Positions 46,305-58,783 of a stretch of 64,000 nucleotides of DNA are shown here, in pieces (position 1 is the stretch's first letter; every line of letters starts with the position of its first letter). Origin of the DNA: Fragilariopsis cylindrus CCMP1102. Taxonomy: Eukaryota; Bacillariophyta; Bacillariophyceae; Bacillariales; Bacillariaceae. Made by a program: the position numbers and the translations under genes. The notes under the pieces were generated by a model. The model ran no database searches, was not told the DNA's origin, and saw only the letters and a list, made by a program, of their open reading frames with translations. Location of the stretch: contig FMBT01000301.1 of the NCBI GenBank assembly GCA_900095095.1, forward strand, positions 558,001 through 622,000, read 5' to 3'.

Positions 46305-49300
46305 ATGAAATTGTTTTTGTTTTCGTTGATAGGAATTCAAGCTGTTCAAGCTGTTCAAGATCAATCACAGCAGCAGCAGTCACAGTCACAGCAGTCGTCA
46401 CCTTTCCTTCGTAGTAATAATAACAACGACGCTTCGTCGCTACGCGTTTTACAGAAGAAAAAAGAAGTAGATTATACCTGTTATCCAGGATTAGATTATA
46501 GTGGTGAAAATAAATGTCCCACAATCCAAGATGGGAAATGTGATAATCCAAATCATGATGGAAACGAAGAATTATGTTTGAATCAAGATTGTATTGATTG
46601 TAATTTTTATTGTCAAAGTTTTAGTGCGGATTGTTATGGATGCTTGAATGCTGTTGGGTGTTATTATTGTGAAGGTGACGCGACCTGTAACAACTCTAAT
46701 TTATATCAAAGTTCCAATAAAGCATTAACATGTACCACACCCGAAGATTTCTTCTTGGGTGGATTAGGTGATTCCGAAACGAAATGTATACCAAAAACAG
46801 CCTCCACACAAGATCCACTATCGGGTGCGAATGAATGGTTATTTAATATGATTAATATACAATATGTCTGGAATACTCTCAAATATACAGGAAAAGGTAT
46901 TGTTGTACGTATTAATGATGATGGTGTCGATATTAATAATAAAGAATTTGAAGGCAATAATAAATTTGATGAAAAAAATAGTTGTAAATCATTTGAACCA
47001 AATGTGGATGATTTAGATGGACATGGTACCAGTGTGGCAGGAATTGTACTGGGGAATGCCAATAATGATTTTTGCTCGGCAGGGATTGCCTATGATTCCA
47101 CATTTTCAGCCTGTAATTTTTTTGCCAAAGACGTACCATATTCATCCCTAGCCTATAAAGTGAATACGTTCGATATCTCACAAAATTCGATTGGTTCACC
47201 AGCCTGTAGTGCCGGTCAACTGACACAGGGTAATAATATGGATATTGATAGTAGATTATTACAATCAGTAGCAGCAACTGAATGTCCATTTACAGTTGCT
47301 ATTGATACACCACAATATGAAGATCCATGTGATCCATCATGTGATTATAATAGTCCTTTTTCAATCGAATGTGAAAATGCTATCTATAATCATTGTAAAG
47401 CAAATTATCGAATTGATGCAATTGCCTGTGCCGATTTTAATGATTTAATTTTAGGAAGTGGTAATCAATGTAATTATGATAAATTACCAAAATCAGCAAT
47501 TGATGCATTAGCAACAGGTGTAACAGAAGGAAGGAATGGAAAAGGAATTGTATTTGTATTTGCATCTGGTAATAAATTTTATGAAGGTGAAGATATTAAT
47601 ATGTCTGGATGGACCAATAGTCGTTATACAATCACGGTTGGTGCTGTTGGTAAAGATGGAAAACATACTGATTATTCAACACGTAAGTAGTTATATAGTT
47701 ATATATTGTATATAAACGATTTAACGTTTAAGAATAAATAATTGCAACAACCTAAGAAACAAACGTTTTACAAAGAAACAAACGTTATCTCGGTGATGTT
47801 TATTTCTTTCCGTTCCGTTCCGTTCCGTTCCGTTTCATATTTCAATCATCTAACATACATTCTTTTTTCTTCTTTTCTTTTCTTAAATATATAATAGCTG
47901 GTGCTGCACTTATGGTAACAGGTCCAGCTGGTGATTTTAATGATGTTGGTCATATTATAACAGCAGGATTAGGTGGCACTTGTGCTAATAGTGGTAGTGG
48001 AACATCCTTTTCTTGTCCGGTCGTTTCTGGTGTTATTGCATTAATGTTAGAAGCACGAGGTGAACTAACATGGAGAGACGTACAGGGTATAATTGCCAGC
48101 ACATCTAAAAAAGTGAAGGATTCAGAAGATAAGTCGGCACAAACTAATATTGCTGGTGTATGGCATAGTGATTGGTACGGATTCGGGATTATTGATGCTA
48201 AAAAAGCTGTTAACACTGCATTGAAGTGGGACTTATGGTCACCAGAAGAACAAGCTATGGGTATTTCGGATGATGAAGATAAACCAATTCCAAATAATGG
48301 GATTGAATTTGTTTCTGAATTAACAGTCGGATCGGAATATAAAGGTTTTATTTCAGAATCAGTCGTCGTCTTGTTGGACTTACAACATTATAGTCGTGGT
48401 GATTTAAAAGTAACATTGATATCACCAAAGGGGACACAATCAGTTCTTCATGCCGGAAAACGTCCAGAAGCTACACAAACAAAAGGTGATCAACGCTGGA
48501 AGCTCATGACGGTACGCACATGGGGGGAAGATCCTACTGGCATTTGGAAATTGAAACTTCAAGATCTTGTTGTTGACATTGACTCTACTACTGCTGATAG
48601 CGTAAATGGTTTCAAAAATTGGAAACTAACAGCATATGGTAGGTCAGACGATGTTGTTGTCCCCACCGATGCACCAACGAAGGCGACATTAAGTCCAACA
48701 AAAGAAACTGCGGTCCCCACCGTTGCACCAACGAAGGCGACATTAAGTCCAACAAAGGCTACTGCGGTCCCCACCGATGCACCCACGAAGGCGACATTAA
48801 GTCCAACATCAAGCCCAACGAAGACTCCTGTTATTGATCCTACAATGCCACCTACAATTCCACCAACAACATCACCTACAATGACACCAACAACTTCTCC
48901 TACGTTGTCACCTACATCACCTCCGACAACACCTCCTACGTTGTCACCTACAACACCTCCTACGTTGACACCAACAATGCCCCCGACAACATCCCCTACA
49001 GCACGCCCTACATTTTTCGCTTTATTACGTCCCAGTGTCGTACGTCCAACTGATCCACAACCCAGTGCTAATGTAAGGATACCTATACTAGGCTCCGTAA
49101 CTGCTCCTAGACCAGATCCGATGTCAGGTTCCGTACCAGCTTCTGTACCAGCTCCTAGAACAGTTCCCGTACCAGCTTTCGTACCAGCTCCCGTGCCAGC
49201 CCCGGTATCTTCATTAGCTATACCGGTACCTGTACCGATACCGACACCCGTCAATCCTGCACTAGTTGGATCATTTAAACCACCACATTATAATAGTGGT

Positions 49301-50242
49301 TTTGTGAATCGTCCCTCAACAGCATCACTTCAGGGAGGGGGAACTCCGTTGCGTTACTCTAGCACGTATACGGGAGTGGTAGCCGGTTCAGCATCATCAA
49401 GTAATGCTCGAAGCATACCTTTGACATCATCAACTAATGTTCAAACTAGACCTTTGTCTGTAGGAATGGGCCGAGATAACCCTCAGACGACTACAACTAC
49501 TGTCAAGAGAATGGGAGCAGAAGAAACTGCATCTGTCGAGGATCTATCGATTGTGTTAGAAGGAGTGAATGGGGAAATGTCAAAATCGAATATAAAATCG
49601 ATCCAAACAGTACTGGAGGAGCATACTAATTCTATTGTTACGACGATTTTGCCAGGTATTCATTTCCAGGGGACTGTCCGAGTAACTTCTGTGACACGCA
49701 ACGGAGCATTTCCAGTAGATGATTACAACCGAAAGCGTCATCTTCGACTGGAACAACAGCAACAACAACAAGAAGAAGAAAGAGAAATGCAACCTCAAGA
49801 AGAAATCCCATCTGTTACAATCCATTATAACGAATTAGTTAAGTTTGATCGATTGGACGGTACGGAAGATATGAATGGATATTCGTTAGCGTCCTTGGCA
49901 TTAGAAACACCTTATGACCGTGAAGAGTTTGTGAACAAGATACGTGATCAATTCAATGATGATCCTGTCTTCCAATCATTCGTTGGTGTTTCGTCGGTAA
50001 GCGTACCACCACCAACTGAAAGTGAGACATCCGACGAAAGTAATAACATACTTGATGAAATCGTTGAAGACGAGATGAACGAAGATCCCACTACTACTAG
50101 CACTACTACTAGCACTATCGAATCAGATAATGTTTCGATGTTCACTATATCAACTATTGTGATCGCATGCTGGTCTGTGATTGGTCTTGGACTATTTATT
50201 GGAGCAATGTTCCTAATATTAAAAAAGATAATGAGGAAATAA
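46305..50242 (+). CDS. Kexin/furin-like subtilisin with P-domain, PT-rich linker and C-terminal TM (two exons, 1240 aa)
   Basis: Exons are 46305-47682 and 47898-50242; the 215-bp intron (GTAAGT...ATAG) restores YSTPGAALMVTGPAGD. A signal peptide comes first, then a Cys-rich part (about 65-150) with CDNPNHDGNEELC and CYGCLNAVGCYYC. The catalytic domain has Asp near 204 (RINDDGVDI), His240 (DGHGTSVAG), the oxyanion Asn near 421 (ASGNKF) and Ser496 (GTSFSCPVVSG). The P-domain is about 580-705 (GDLKVTLISPKGT, WGEDPTGIWKLKL). A Pro/Thr-rich linker, a Pro/Ala region, a juxtamembrane domain (about 1000-1165) and a TM helix near the end follow. Kexin-type enzymes cleave at basic residues in the secretory route. 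A TCCG(T/TT) pentamer run lies in the intron. Confidence 0.93.
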
Positions 50243-50298
50243 TTGATATAGCCGATAGAAAAAAGATAATGAGGAAATAATTGATATAGCCGATAGAA
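50223..50298 (+). repeat. 38-bp tandem duplication across the subtilisin stop
   Basis: A 38-base unit containing GATAATGAGGAAATAATTGA is present twice in direct succession. The first copy contains the last codons and stop (KKIMRK-stop); the second lies in the 3' UTR and repeats them. Confidence 0.9.
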
Positions 50299-51078
50299 AA
50301 AAGATAGAGGGAGGGGGAGAAGAAATAAATGATTCATCCAATTGACTTGCCGATATACATACATATTCAATTCATATTGAAACGGGAGAAAAATAGGGGG
50401 GTTTACTTACTTTAGGACGATAACCAAGGGTTACAAATACATACATATAATAGAAATGCTTCTATAGAATAGCGGCATTACTTTAAAAAAAACACATACA
50501 TACATTTTCTTAAGGACTGCATCATTAGATTTTATGACAATTGATGCAAAAGTCTAATGAGTTCTTATGCTTCTTCAACGTCATGGATCGTATTCTCTTA
50601 TATTGATCCTTTTCGTTCTAGGCTACAGTACAGACAATGATCGTCACTAATATCATCTACTGTATCACTTTGAACTTGCTGCATCATGTTACTGCTACTA
50701 CAGTATTCAACTCTTTTTTCATGCCATCGTTCATCAATTTGGGGGAGGGGGGGGGGTACACCACGACGAATGAATGAATCAATCACGTGGGAATGAAATC
50801 GCAACATTCAAACATCAAGTAAATCAGAAATGGCGCGGAAATCTGTATGTTTGTCATTTAAATATACTAGCTATTTAAATTCTTGATCTTTGATTTCTTG
50901 CTTCCACAAAGCAGTCGATGAACATTGAACATCGTAGTAGTATCCACCCAATCGAATCACAACAAATAAAGCAACTCAAGCAACTCAACACACTTGTACC
51001 AAAGACAAGAAGAGTTTAGATATACTTTTCAACAATACATCTTGAAAAAAAGCAAACACAAATCCAATTATATTTACG
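50243..51078. other. Intergenic, no gene seen
   Basis: It has the second half of the 38-bp duplication, a G-rich run near 50741-50757 and AT-rich sequence. No gene is seen. Confidence 0.55.
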
Positions 51079-54000
51079 ATGTGCAACAATCTACACAGCA
51101 TGAAACGACAACGACAACGACAACGACACCAACAACGACAGACAATGCTGGTCAATCACAGGACGATTATAGTATTGACTCTGATCGCAATAATAACTTC
51201 CTCCTGTTATGGATTTATAACTCCATCAACAACATCATCACTGATAACTTCTTCTCCGACGACGAGGATGAAATCATCATCATCATCATCAACATCATCA
51301 ATTACTTTATTTTCAACAACAAGGAAAGTTGAAATTGAAACAAAAGCAATAAAAACCAAATTATTACAAGAATTAAAAAATGTGGAATTAGAAAGAAAAG
51401 AAATTGAACGTTCTATAAAAGAAATTGAAATTCGACGTCGTGCATTAAATAAAGTTGCCTCAATAGGACGTGATCGTCTTGATGACTTGCAGCAGGTGCA
51501 AAAATCAGGTAATGGTGGTACAGGTGGTGGTGGCAATGCATTGAAGGCTGTTACTGCTGCAAAACGATTTTTAATAGAAACTAGTAGTAGTAGTCGTTCC
51601 TCATCATCGAATAATAGTAATAATAATAAACTTGATACTGAAATAGAAAATCTTGAATCGGAATTGGATCAACTAAAAACAAAGAAACAAAACGAATTAC
51701 AAACAAGTAATACTATAGGAACAATAGGAACAATTAGTGGGATTGTAGCTACATTGAGTGTAGCAACTAATGTTTTAAGTGCACAACAAGGTATACAAGA
51801 ATTTGGTGGTGATCGTGGTTTTGGTGGTATTATTGGTAACTACGTGTCGAATCTACCATCATCATCATCATCAACATCATCATCAACTAATAATGTTGTT
51901 GTTGATATGCCGTATTTAGATACAAAAATTAATGTACTAGAACGGAAGGTAGTACAAGAAGAATTAGAATTAAAACAATTAAAAAAGTTAGTAGTCGATG
52001 CTGAACTACAACAACGTGTGAAAGTTGCAGAACAAATTCAATTAAAAGAGGAAATTTTATTAAAACAAAAATTAGTGGAACAATCCATGACGACCAAAGT
52101 AAATCAATTACAGTCTGATAATGATCAACTTCGTATAAAGTTTAATAATAAAGAAACAGCAGAAGACATTGAAATAGCAGCAAGGATGAAATATGAAGCA
52201 ATAGAAAAAGCATCCGATGACTATGCTACCAGTAGAATTAATAATGACAACAATAATAATATTAATAATAATAATAAACAACTAGCCGATAATAATATTT
52301 ATAGTATTTTTAGTGGAAAATACTATACATTGAATGGTTTTGTGGAACAGGTTCAAAAAAATGGATTCGTTGATACGTTCAAATCATTGGATACAATATC
52401 CCAAGCAACGGCTATAGCAAGTATTGTTACGACTGCAGCAACTGCAGCATATCAATTAATTTTCAACAAGAACAAGAACATGAAGAACAAGGATGGTGAT
52501 AATGATAATAATGACAACAACAACAAAATTGATGATGATCTTTACGTCAAAAGCAAAAGCAGCAGCAGCAACAACAACAAAATAGATAACGAAGGTATAT
52601 CTCCTTCTTTCTCGTCATTTCCGTCTGGTACACCGCTACCTCCTCCTCCGACTGCTGCTGCTGCTACTACTCAATCTTCCTCTTCAAAAAACAATAAATC
52701 ATCGACTACTGCTAGTACAGGATTTGGTGCTCCACCCAAAACGACTATTTCGCCGCCGCCGCCTGCTCCTTTTGGATCTAAAAAAGGATTTGGTTCTCCT
52801 CCAAAAAGGAGTGGACCACCGGTAGGAAAACGAGCACAAGCAACTGAAGCAGCTTTTGGTGTTCCCGCAAAGACAAAGGGTAGTGGGCTACCACCGGTAG
52901 TTAAGAAGAATACTGCTGTATCGGATTCGTCGTCATCACCTTTTGGATCTCCTGCTGTTGGATTCGGTGCTCCGCCCAAAAAGAGTAGTGGTGGTGCGAT
53001 ACCGCCACCATCGCAAGCGACTTTTGGCATTCCCCCAAAGACAAAGGGTGGGGAACGATCAAAGTATTCCCAAAATAAGTGGTCGCCGAAGTCAGGAAAG
53101 CAGACAGCATCTCCTTTTGGATCAGGATTTGGTACTTCTCCTAAACAGGGAACGTCACCACCAACAAAAAGTGCTGTCGCGGCGAAACAATCAACTTCTC
53201 CCTTTGGATCTGAAAATTCGAAGCAAGCAGCATCTCCGTTTGGATCAGGATTTGGTCCTTCTTCTAAACAAAGAGCACCACCACCAAAGAATACAGCTGC
53301 AGGTGGATTTGGTGCTTTTCCCAAGACAGGCACAGGACCCCCAAAGAGTACAGCCCAAGGAAAGCAGGCAAATTCTCCATTCGGTGTTGCAAAATTTGGA
53401 ATTTCCCCTGAGCAGGGTACCGCCTCTGCTTCTGGAAAGCAAACAGCTTCTTCGTTTGGATCAGGGTTCGATAGTGCGTCTGGGGAACAGATATCGTCTC
53501 CTTTCGGTTCTGGGTTCGGTACTTCTTCTAAAGTTGGTTCTGTTACAACAAATGACGCACCGTCCTTTGGTGCCAAAGCGGGCGATAATGCATCCCCTAA
53601 TCAAAACAGAGTTAGAGGTATACAGGCTGAGCCACCTTTTGGTTTTCCTCCTGAAGCAAAAGATACACGCAACGAACAAAATCAAAAAAGTAGTCAAAAT
53701 AGCATTCGAAGCAAGATGGCTACATCTGCATACGATGGCGCTACTGCTTTCAGACCGCCATCAAAGACGAACCCTGCACAAGATAATCAGCCATCTTCGC
53801 CATTTGGTAGTAATAATCCAAATGTCGGAGCGAAATCAACGTTTGGGGCTCCGCCTAAACAATCCAGTATGAGGAATCAACTGAATCAGAACGACGATGG
53901 TCAAATGAAGAAGACAGATAGCTCTTCATTCGGTGTTCCATCTAAAGACAATCAGCCATCTTCGCCATTTGGTAATGATAATCCAAATGTTGGAGCGAAA

Positions 54001-55506
54001 TCTACGTTTGGGGCTCCGCCTAAACAATCCAGTATGAGGAATCAACTGAATCAGAACGACGATAGTCAAATGAACAAGACGAATAACTCTTCATTCGGTG
54101 CTCCATCTAAGGATAATCAGCCATCTTCGCCATATGGTAATAATAATCCAAACGTCGGAGCGGAATCAACGTTTGGGGCTCCGCCTAAAAAATCCAGTTT
54201 GAGGAATCAACTGAATCAAAACGACGATAGTCAAATGAAGAAGACAGATAGCTTTTCATTTGGTGTTCAATCTAAATCGGGACCAGCACAACGAGGAACC
54301 GCTGGTGTACCAAGCAAAAATCCATTTGGTGCTAGTAGTTCTGGAGGAACTTCCGATAATAGTAATAATAATTTAAATGATGCTCCTGGAAAAAAATCAT
54401 CGTCTCCGCCGTTTGGTGTTAGCAGCGCTGGTTTTGGTGCAGGAAAACAATCCTCGTCTCCGCCTATTCCTAAAACGAGTCCAAATGCTGGAAATAATTA
54501 CGGAGTTCCCAATAAGAATAACAATAGTCCAAAACGTGTCTCATCTTCGTTTGGAACAGGATTTGGTCCTCCCCCTAAACAGGGAGCGGCGCTACCAGAG
54601 ACAGGAAAACAAGCAGTTTCACCCTTTGGTGCAGGATCAGTACCTAAACAGGGAGCGGCACCCCTACCAATGAAAACAGGCAGGTGGTCTCCGAAGACAG
54701 GCACAGTCACAGCACCTTCTAAGTATACACTACCTCCAGGAAAGCAGGCAAGTTCTCCATTTGGAGGTGACTTTGGTGCTGGCGCTACACCGAAGACGGA
54801 CGCTGCTAATCCAAGTAGTGTCTCAATGAATCAGGAAACTTCTTCATTTGGAGGTGGTTTTGGTGCTACAACGAAGACGGACGCTGCTAATCCAAGTAGT
54901 GTCTTAACGAATCAAGAAAATTCTCCATTTGGAGCTGTCTTCAGAGAAGGCGATGCAAGTCCAAGTAGCGTCTCAACGAATCAGGAAGAAAATTCTCCAT
55001 TTGGAAGTCGCTTTGGTGGTTCTCCGAAGACAGGCGATGTAAATCCAAGCGTCTCGACGAAGCAGGAAGAAAATACTCCATTTGGAGGTCGATTCGGTAG
55101 ACCTCCGACGACAGATGCAGCACCCCCAAATGATACGTTTAGGGCGCCGCCCAAATCAAGTATAAGATCTCAACTGAATCAAAACAAAGATGATAGTGAA
55201 ATGAAACAGAAGTATACACCGTCTTCTTCCGACGCACCACCGTCTACATCAGGACCAGCACAACGATTTGGTACTGAAGGGGGTGCGAATGATGGAAGTT
55301 TCGGTACTCCCACTAGTAGTAGAAGTAATAATGATGATAATAATCCAAGTGTATCACCAAGGCAGGCGAATTCTTCATTTGGATCCGCTGGGTTCAATGC
55401 TTCTCCTAAAACGGGTGGCGTCTATGTTGGAAGTTCCGGTGTTGAAAATCCTAATCCTAATCCTACTACTAGTAATAATATTGCTGCAATGGAACAACAG
55501 CAACAA

Positions 55507-55556
<50 letters not shown>

Positions 55557-55586
55557 GCAACAGCTACAGCAACAGCTACAGCAACA

Positions 55587-55629
<43 letters not shown>

Positions 55630-55773
55630 TCCAGTCGAACAGCACCCAGAAACGACAAAACAAGTTCATTTTCGTTTGGAACGCCGTCATTTCCACCACC
55701 GCCTAAGAAAACTGGTTCATTTTCTTTTGGAACGCCGTCGTTTCCACCACCACCGCCGTCGAAGGAATATTAG
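51079..55773 (+). CDS. FG-repeat protein with plastid-type leader, coiled coils and poly-Gln (1564 aa)
   Basis: The leader has a basic start, a hydrophobic core (about 29-42) and SSCYG-FITPS with Phe46, like a diatom plastid-import signal; ATGs at 51100 and 51145 would also keep it. Charged coiled coils span about 90-205 and 285-380. Two moderately hydrophobic stretches lie near 214-235 (GTISGIVATLSVATNVL) and 441-463 (AIASIVTTAATAAYQLIF). From about 550 to 1465 there are dozens of FG motifs in contexts such as GFGAPPK and SPFGSGFG, including three near-identical ~56-residue units around 930-1075. A poly-Gln tract (1470-1517) and two SFSFGTPSFPPPP copies end it. FG composition is like nucleoporins, but no nucleoporin fold is seen. 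Function unknown. Confidence 0.85.
53770..54260 (+). repeat. Three ~168-bp in-frame direct repeats in the FG protein
   Basis: Units beginning at DNQPSSPFG recur three times at 168-base spacing (about 53781, 53949 and 54117). Each carries NPNVGAKSTFGAPPK and MRNQLNQNDD. A shorter related piece occurs at about 55140-55220. The high identity suggests recent internal duplication. Confidence 0.85.
55489..55629 (+). repeat. CAG/CAA array coding for poly-Gln
   Basis: About 47 codons of CAG/CAA with two Leu interruptions (CTA) lie in frame within the FG protein. The mixed codons suggest an old tract in part. Confidence 0.95.
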
Positions 55774-56174
55774 CTTGTGATATATTGAGTTGGGATTGAA
55801 AACTATGAAAGCAACTATTGACTTCACGCACAAGAACGAACGCACGCACGCACGTACGCACATTCTTCTTTTAAAACGAGAAAGAAAGTTACAAACGAAA
55901 TGAGTCATACCATAATAAAAAATAGAATAATAATATAGCTAGTCTAGCTAGCTAATGGGATTTTAAAGATGTAGTATCAGTTCTATTCTATAGATCATGA
56001 ATTGAGGTCTGTTCATTGTCTCGTCTTGAGATTATATATCATTATTTTATTTGACTTCCTTTAGTGTACAAATAGGTGATGCCCTGACAGATGTTTTCAT
56101 TCTTGAAATGAACCACAATGTCAACTTCATGGAATAGGCTTTATTTCTTCATTTATTTATGATCCTACTACTAG
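55774..56174. other. Convergent intergenic region
   Basis: The sequence lies between two convergent stops. It has a CGCA/CGTA tandem near 55840-55860. No gene is seen. Confidence 0.55.
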
Positions 56175-57158
56175 TTAAAAAGTTGTTGCTGCTATAGCAA
56201 CGGTAGCAATGAAAAGAGTAGCCATAACTTGAATTTGAATGAAACTAGTAGCACCACTATCATCACTAGCACTTGTAGTAGTAGTAGTAGTAGTAGTAGT
56301 AGTCTCATCTGTAACATCCATATCATCAATAGCAGTAGTGTCTTCATCTGCATCTTTCGAAATTATAGGTGCTGCTGTAAAAGATCCTACACAGACCCAA
56401 ATTTCAGTCGAGGCATCACATTCGCATGTAGCAGCTTCATCAAGAGGAACCCCGTTTGTTGTAATAGTTTGTGAATAGTTACAGGATGCATTTGGTAATC
56501 CTACGGGTAATACACCTGCACATGTGGTACCATCTCCAGGGAATGTACCACACACCATTGGTGTAGTAGGTGCAGTAGGAACTGGAATTGTAGTTACAGG
56601 TTGTGCTTGTCCAGCAGGCATATAAGTTGGTGCAACAGCAGGTGCAAATGAACCATCACATGACCAAAGATTAACGGTAGAACCAGCTGCATTGGAACAA
56701 ACACAATTGAATGTTTCCAAATCAGAACTAGAGGAAAATTTCCTTGAGAACATACATGTTTGAGATGAATCTGGTATAACTAATAGTCCATCACATGATT
56801 CACCTGATACGGGTGGCGAATCTTGAGCAGGACATGGATTATTTGCTGGAATATCAGTAGCAGTCGATACACATTTCCATATTGGGTCTGCAGCAGCACA
56901 GGTACATATTGTTTCAGTCCGAACTGTATCGGTGTACGATTCACCACCACATCCGACAGTTGCCTGACCACCAGTTAATGCATCTGTACATGCTGCTCCA
57001 TCTTGGGCTGATGTACCAACTGGTAAATTTCCACATGTTGCTTGTTGAGCAGCATTCGCAACATATTTATCAACACTACTACCGGGCATCATCATGCCGA
57101 TAGCTAATAATGCCGTAATTACAGCTGCGATGCTAGTCTTGTTGTTGTTCATCATCAT
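56175..57158 (-). CDS. Secreted, probably GPI-anchored protein with three six-cysteine modules (327 aa)
   Basis: A signal peptide (about 1-36) is followed by three modules with Cys at 42/57/70/85/87/96, 109/122/135/152/154/167 and 203/213/226/245/247/256. In each, Cys 2 and 3 are 13 residues apart, Cys 4 and 5 form CxC, and the last Cys sits in W-x-C. The modules are linked by Pro/Thr-rich spacers. The C-terminal part is Asp then Thr-rich and ends in a hydrophobic stretch (about 305-327) without a basic tail, which fits a GPI signal. I do not know a named family for the module; it looks like a diatom cell-surface or cell-wall protein. Disulfides would be formed within each module. Confidence 0.8.
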   Translation of the reverse strand: MMMNNNKTSIAAVITALLAIGMMMPGSSVDKYVANAAQQATCGNLPVGTSAQDGAACTDALTGGQATVGCGGESYTDTVRTETICTCAAADPIWKCVSTATDIPANNPCPAQDSPPVSGESCDGLLVIPDSSQTCMFSRKFSSSSDLETFNCVCSNAAGSTVNLWSCDGSFAPAVAPTYMPAGQAQPVTTIPVPTAPTTPMVCGTFPGDGTTCAGVLPVGLPNASCNYSQTITTNGVPLDEAATCECDASTEIWVCVGSFTAAPIISKDADEDTTAIDDMDVTDETTTTTTTTTTSASDDSGATSFIQIQVMATLFIATVAIAATTF

Positions 57159-57689
57159 ATTGAGTATTGTCTTGTTTGTATGGTACTAACGTTTTAGTAG
57201 TAGTATAGTATTAGATCTTTTCTTTTTTTGTATCGTCTTTCAATTTTATGACACTCTCTTGTTTGTTACATTTATTTTTTATTTCTTCCGATAAAAACAT
57301 AATATCTTTGCTCTTTTTGCTAGTCGTGTATAATTTAATTCGTGCGACATCATATTTTGGATCGTGTTTGATATGTACAAATTTGATAGTGCAACGTGAT
57401 GGACAAATTAACCAGGTCAAATAACAACTCGGTACGTACGTCATCCACCAAAGATCGAACCTAAAGTCTTCAAAAGAAAAAGAAAAATGAACGAAAATCT
57501 ACTAGAAAAGAATGTGATCAATATGCTTAAACCCAATTCTATAACGTGGGACATATTCCAACTATCCTTACCATACCTCATGTTCAGGAAGAGGTGTAAA
57601 AAAATGAAGGGTAGAGGGTAGGGTGCACTGATGGTAGACCACAACTAAGCTTGAATCTAGTGCACCCACAGTAAAAACCAATGCTTTTT
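57159..57689. other. Upstream flank with LRR-like scrap
   Basis: A stretch at 57371-57407 (ATGTACAAATTTGATAGT and following) matches 59558-59594 in the LRR relic; it may be a second, shorter relic. No intact gene is seen. Confidence 0.4.
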
Positions 57690-58300
57690 CCTGAGAGTTG
57701 TCCGGTTGACTCTATTGAAAGAAGATGCCTAAAGGAGTCCTTGAAGGACTTGGCTTCAAAGTGAATGGTTATGACTATTGTAAATTCAACAAGATGATAG
57801 GAAGGGTACAATGTACTCTCCAATTCCATTTGGACGGCATCAATATATCATGTGTACATCAAGAGGTATTAGATAACATTATAGATAAGTTAAATGAGGT
57901 GTTTGAATAAGACATACCAAAACTATCAGCTATGTATATATGGAGCCATTCATGATTACTTAGGTATGACAATTGACTGGTCCAATGACATGACTGTTGG
58001 GTATGGTTCACCATGTACAGTGTACAATTTTCTTGAAGATGTTCTTGAAGAAGCTCCATCCAATTTCGATGGAAAAGACACAACACCTGCATTAAACTCT
58101 CTATACAGACATGAAGAGTCATATAGGATTATGCCTCGCCTTAGGGAATGGATCACCCCTTTCCAGTTCCAACACCAAAGAGGAGTTAAGACCAGGAGAT
58201 CCAAGGAATAGACGATGCCGTACAGTTGGATTCGTTGAATGGTCAAGCCGCTTCCTAAAATTTCAGGTAGCTAAATATCCTACACAGACCATCCACTGAA
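57690..58300 (+). mobile_element. Decayed Ty1/copia retrotransposon pol fragment
   Basis: The reverse-transcriptase region is readable in two overlapping frames. The first (to 57910) gives GVLEGLGFKVNGYDYCKFNK and then QCTLQFHLDGINISCVHQE, which aligns with the copia pattern LGFxxxxxDxCxxxK...W(Y)VDDxxxSH; the YVDD site reads FHLDG, so it is inactive. The second (57894-58211) gives YGAIHDYLGMTIDWS, NFLEDVLEEAPSNFDGKDTT and PALNSLYRHEES, the segment that follows in copia elements. No LTR, integrase or RNase H is recognised. Downstream to about 58440 there may be further remnants. Confidence 0.75.
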
Positions 58301-58783
58301 GAAACTGGGTACTAAGAATATGGTGCAACAGGACAATACTAGTAACATACCATCAACAGCTGTTAAGCTAGCTAAAGGTGGCCAAAGGGTTTGTGGGGAG
58401 AGGTCAAGAAACATTGATATCAGGTATTTCTATATAAGATGAAATGAAAGGATCATCCGAGTGACCACTTTTCTCTAAAATGTTGTTTTCAAAAGACTAA
58501 AATCAAAAATGTAATGTTAAAAACACGCGGCGGTCAGACCAACATGAAAGATTGATGAACGTGATTCGTATTGAACTACTGTACCCACCAATGCAATGAC
58601 AACCATCTGTTTTCTGGCTTATGATCATAGTGCGTACGGGGTTAGTCGAAGTAATGCCGGGAAATTAATAATTGTTCTCGACAACGCACAATAAAAAAAT
58701 ACAGTAACTCTTACACCGATAAGTAGTATCCAATAATTAATAATAGAGGAAACCCCCGCCTGTACTAGTAGCAAAACGAGACG
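58301..58783. other. Intergenic, possible further element remnants
   Basis: The copia-like relic is not readable beyond about 58300. Nothing else is recognised before the zinc-ribbon-like gene. Confidence 0.45.

Noticed and set aside
48559-49254. Gly/Val-rich minus-strand frame of 231 aa
   Set aside because: It is antisense to the Pro/Thr linker of the subtilisin.
52671-53576. 301-aa minus-strand frame rich in Pro and Gly
   Set aside because: It is antisense to FG repeats of the 1564-aa gene.
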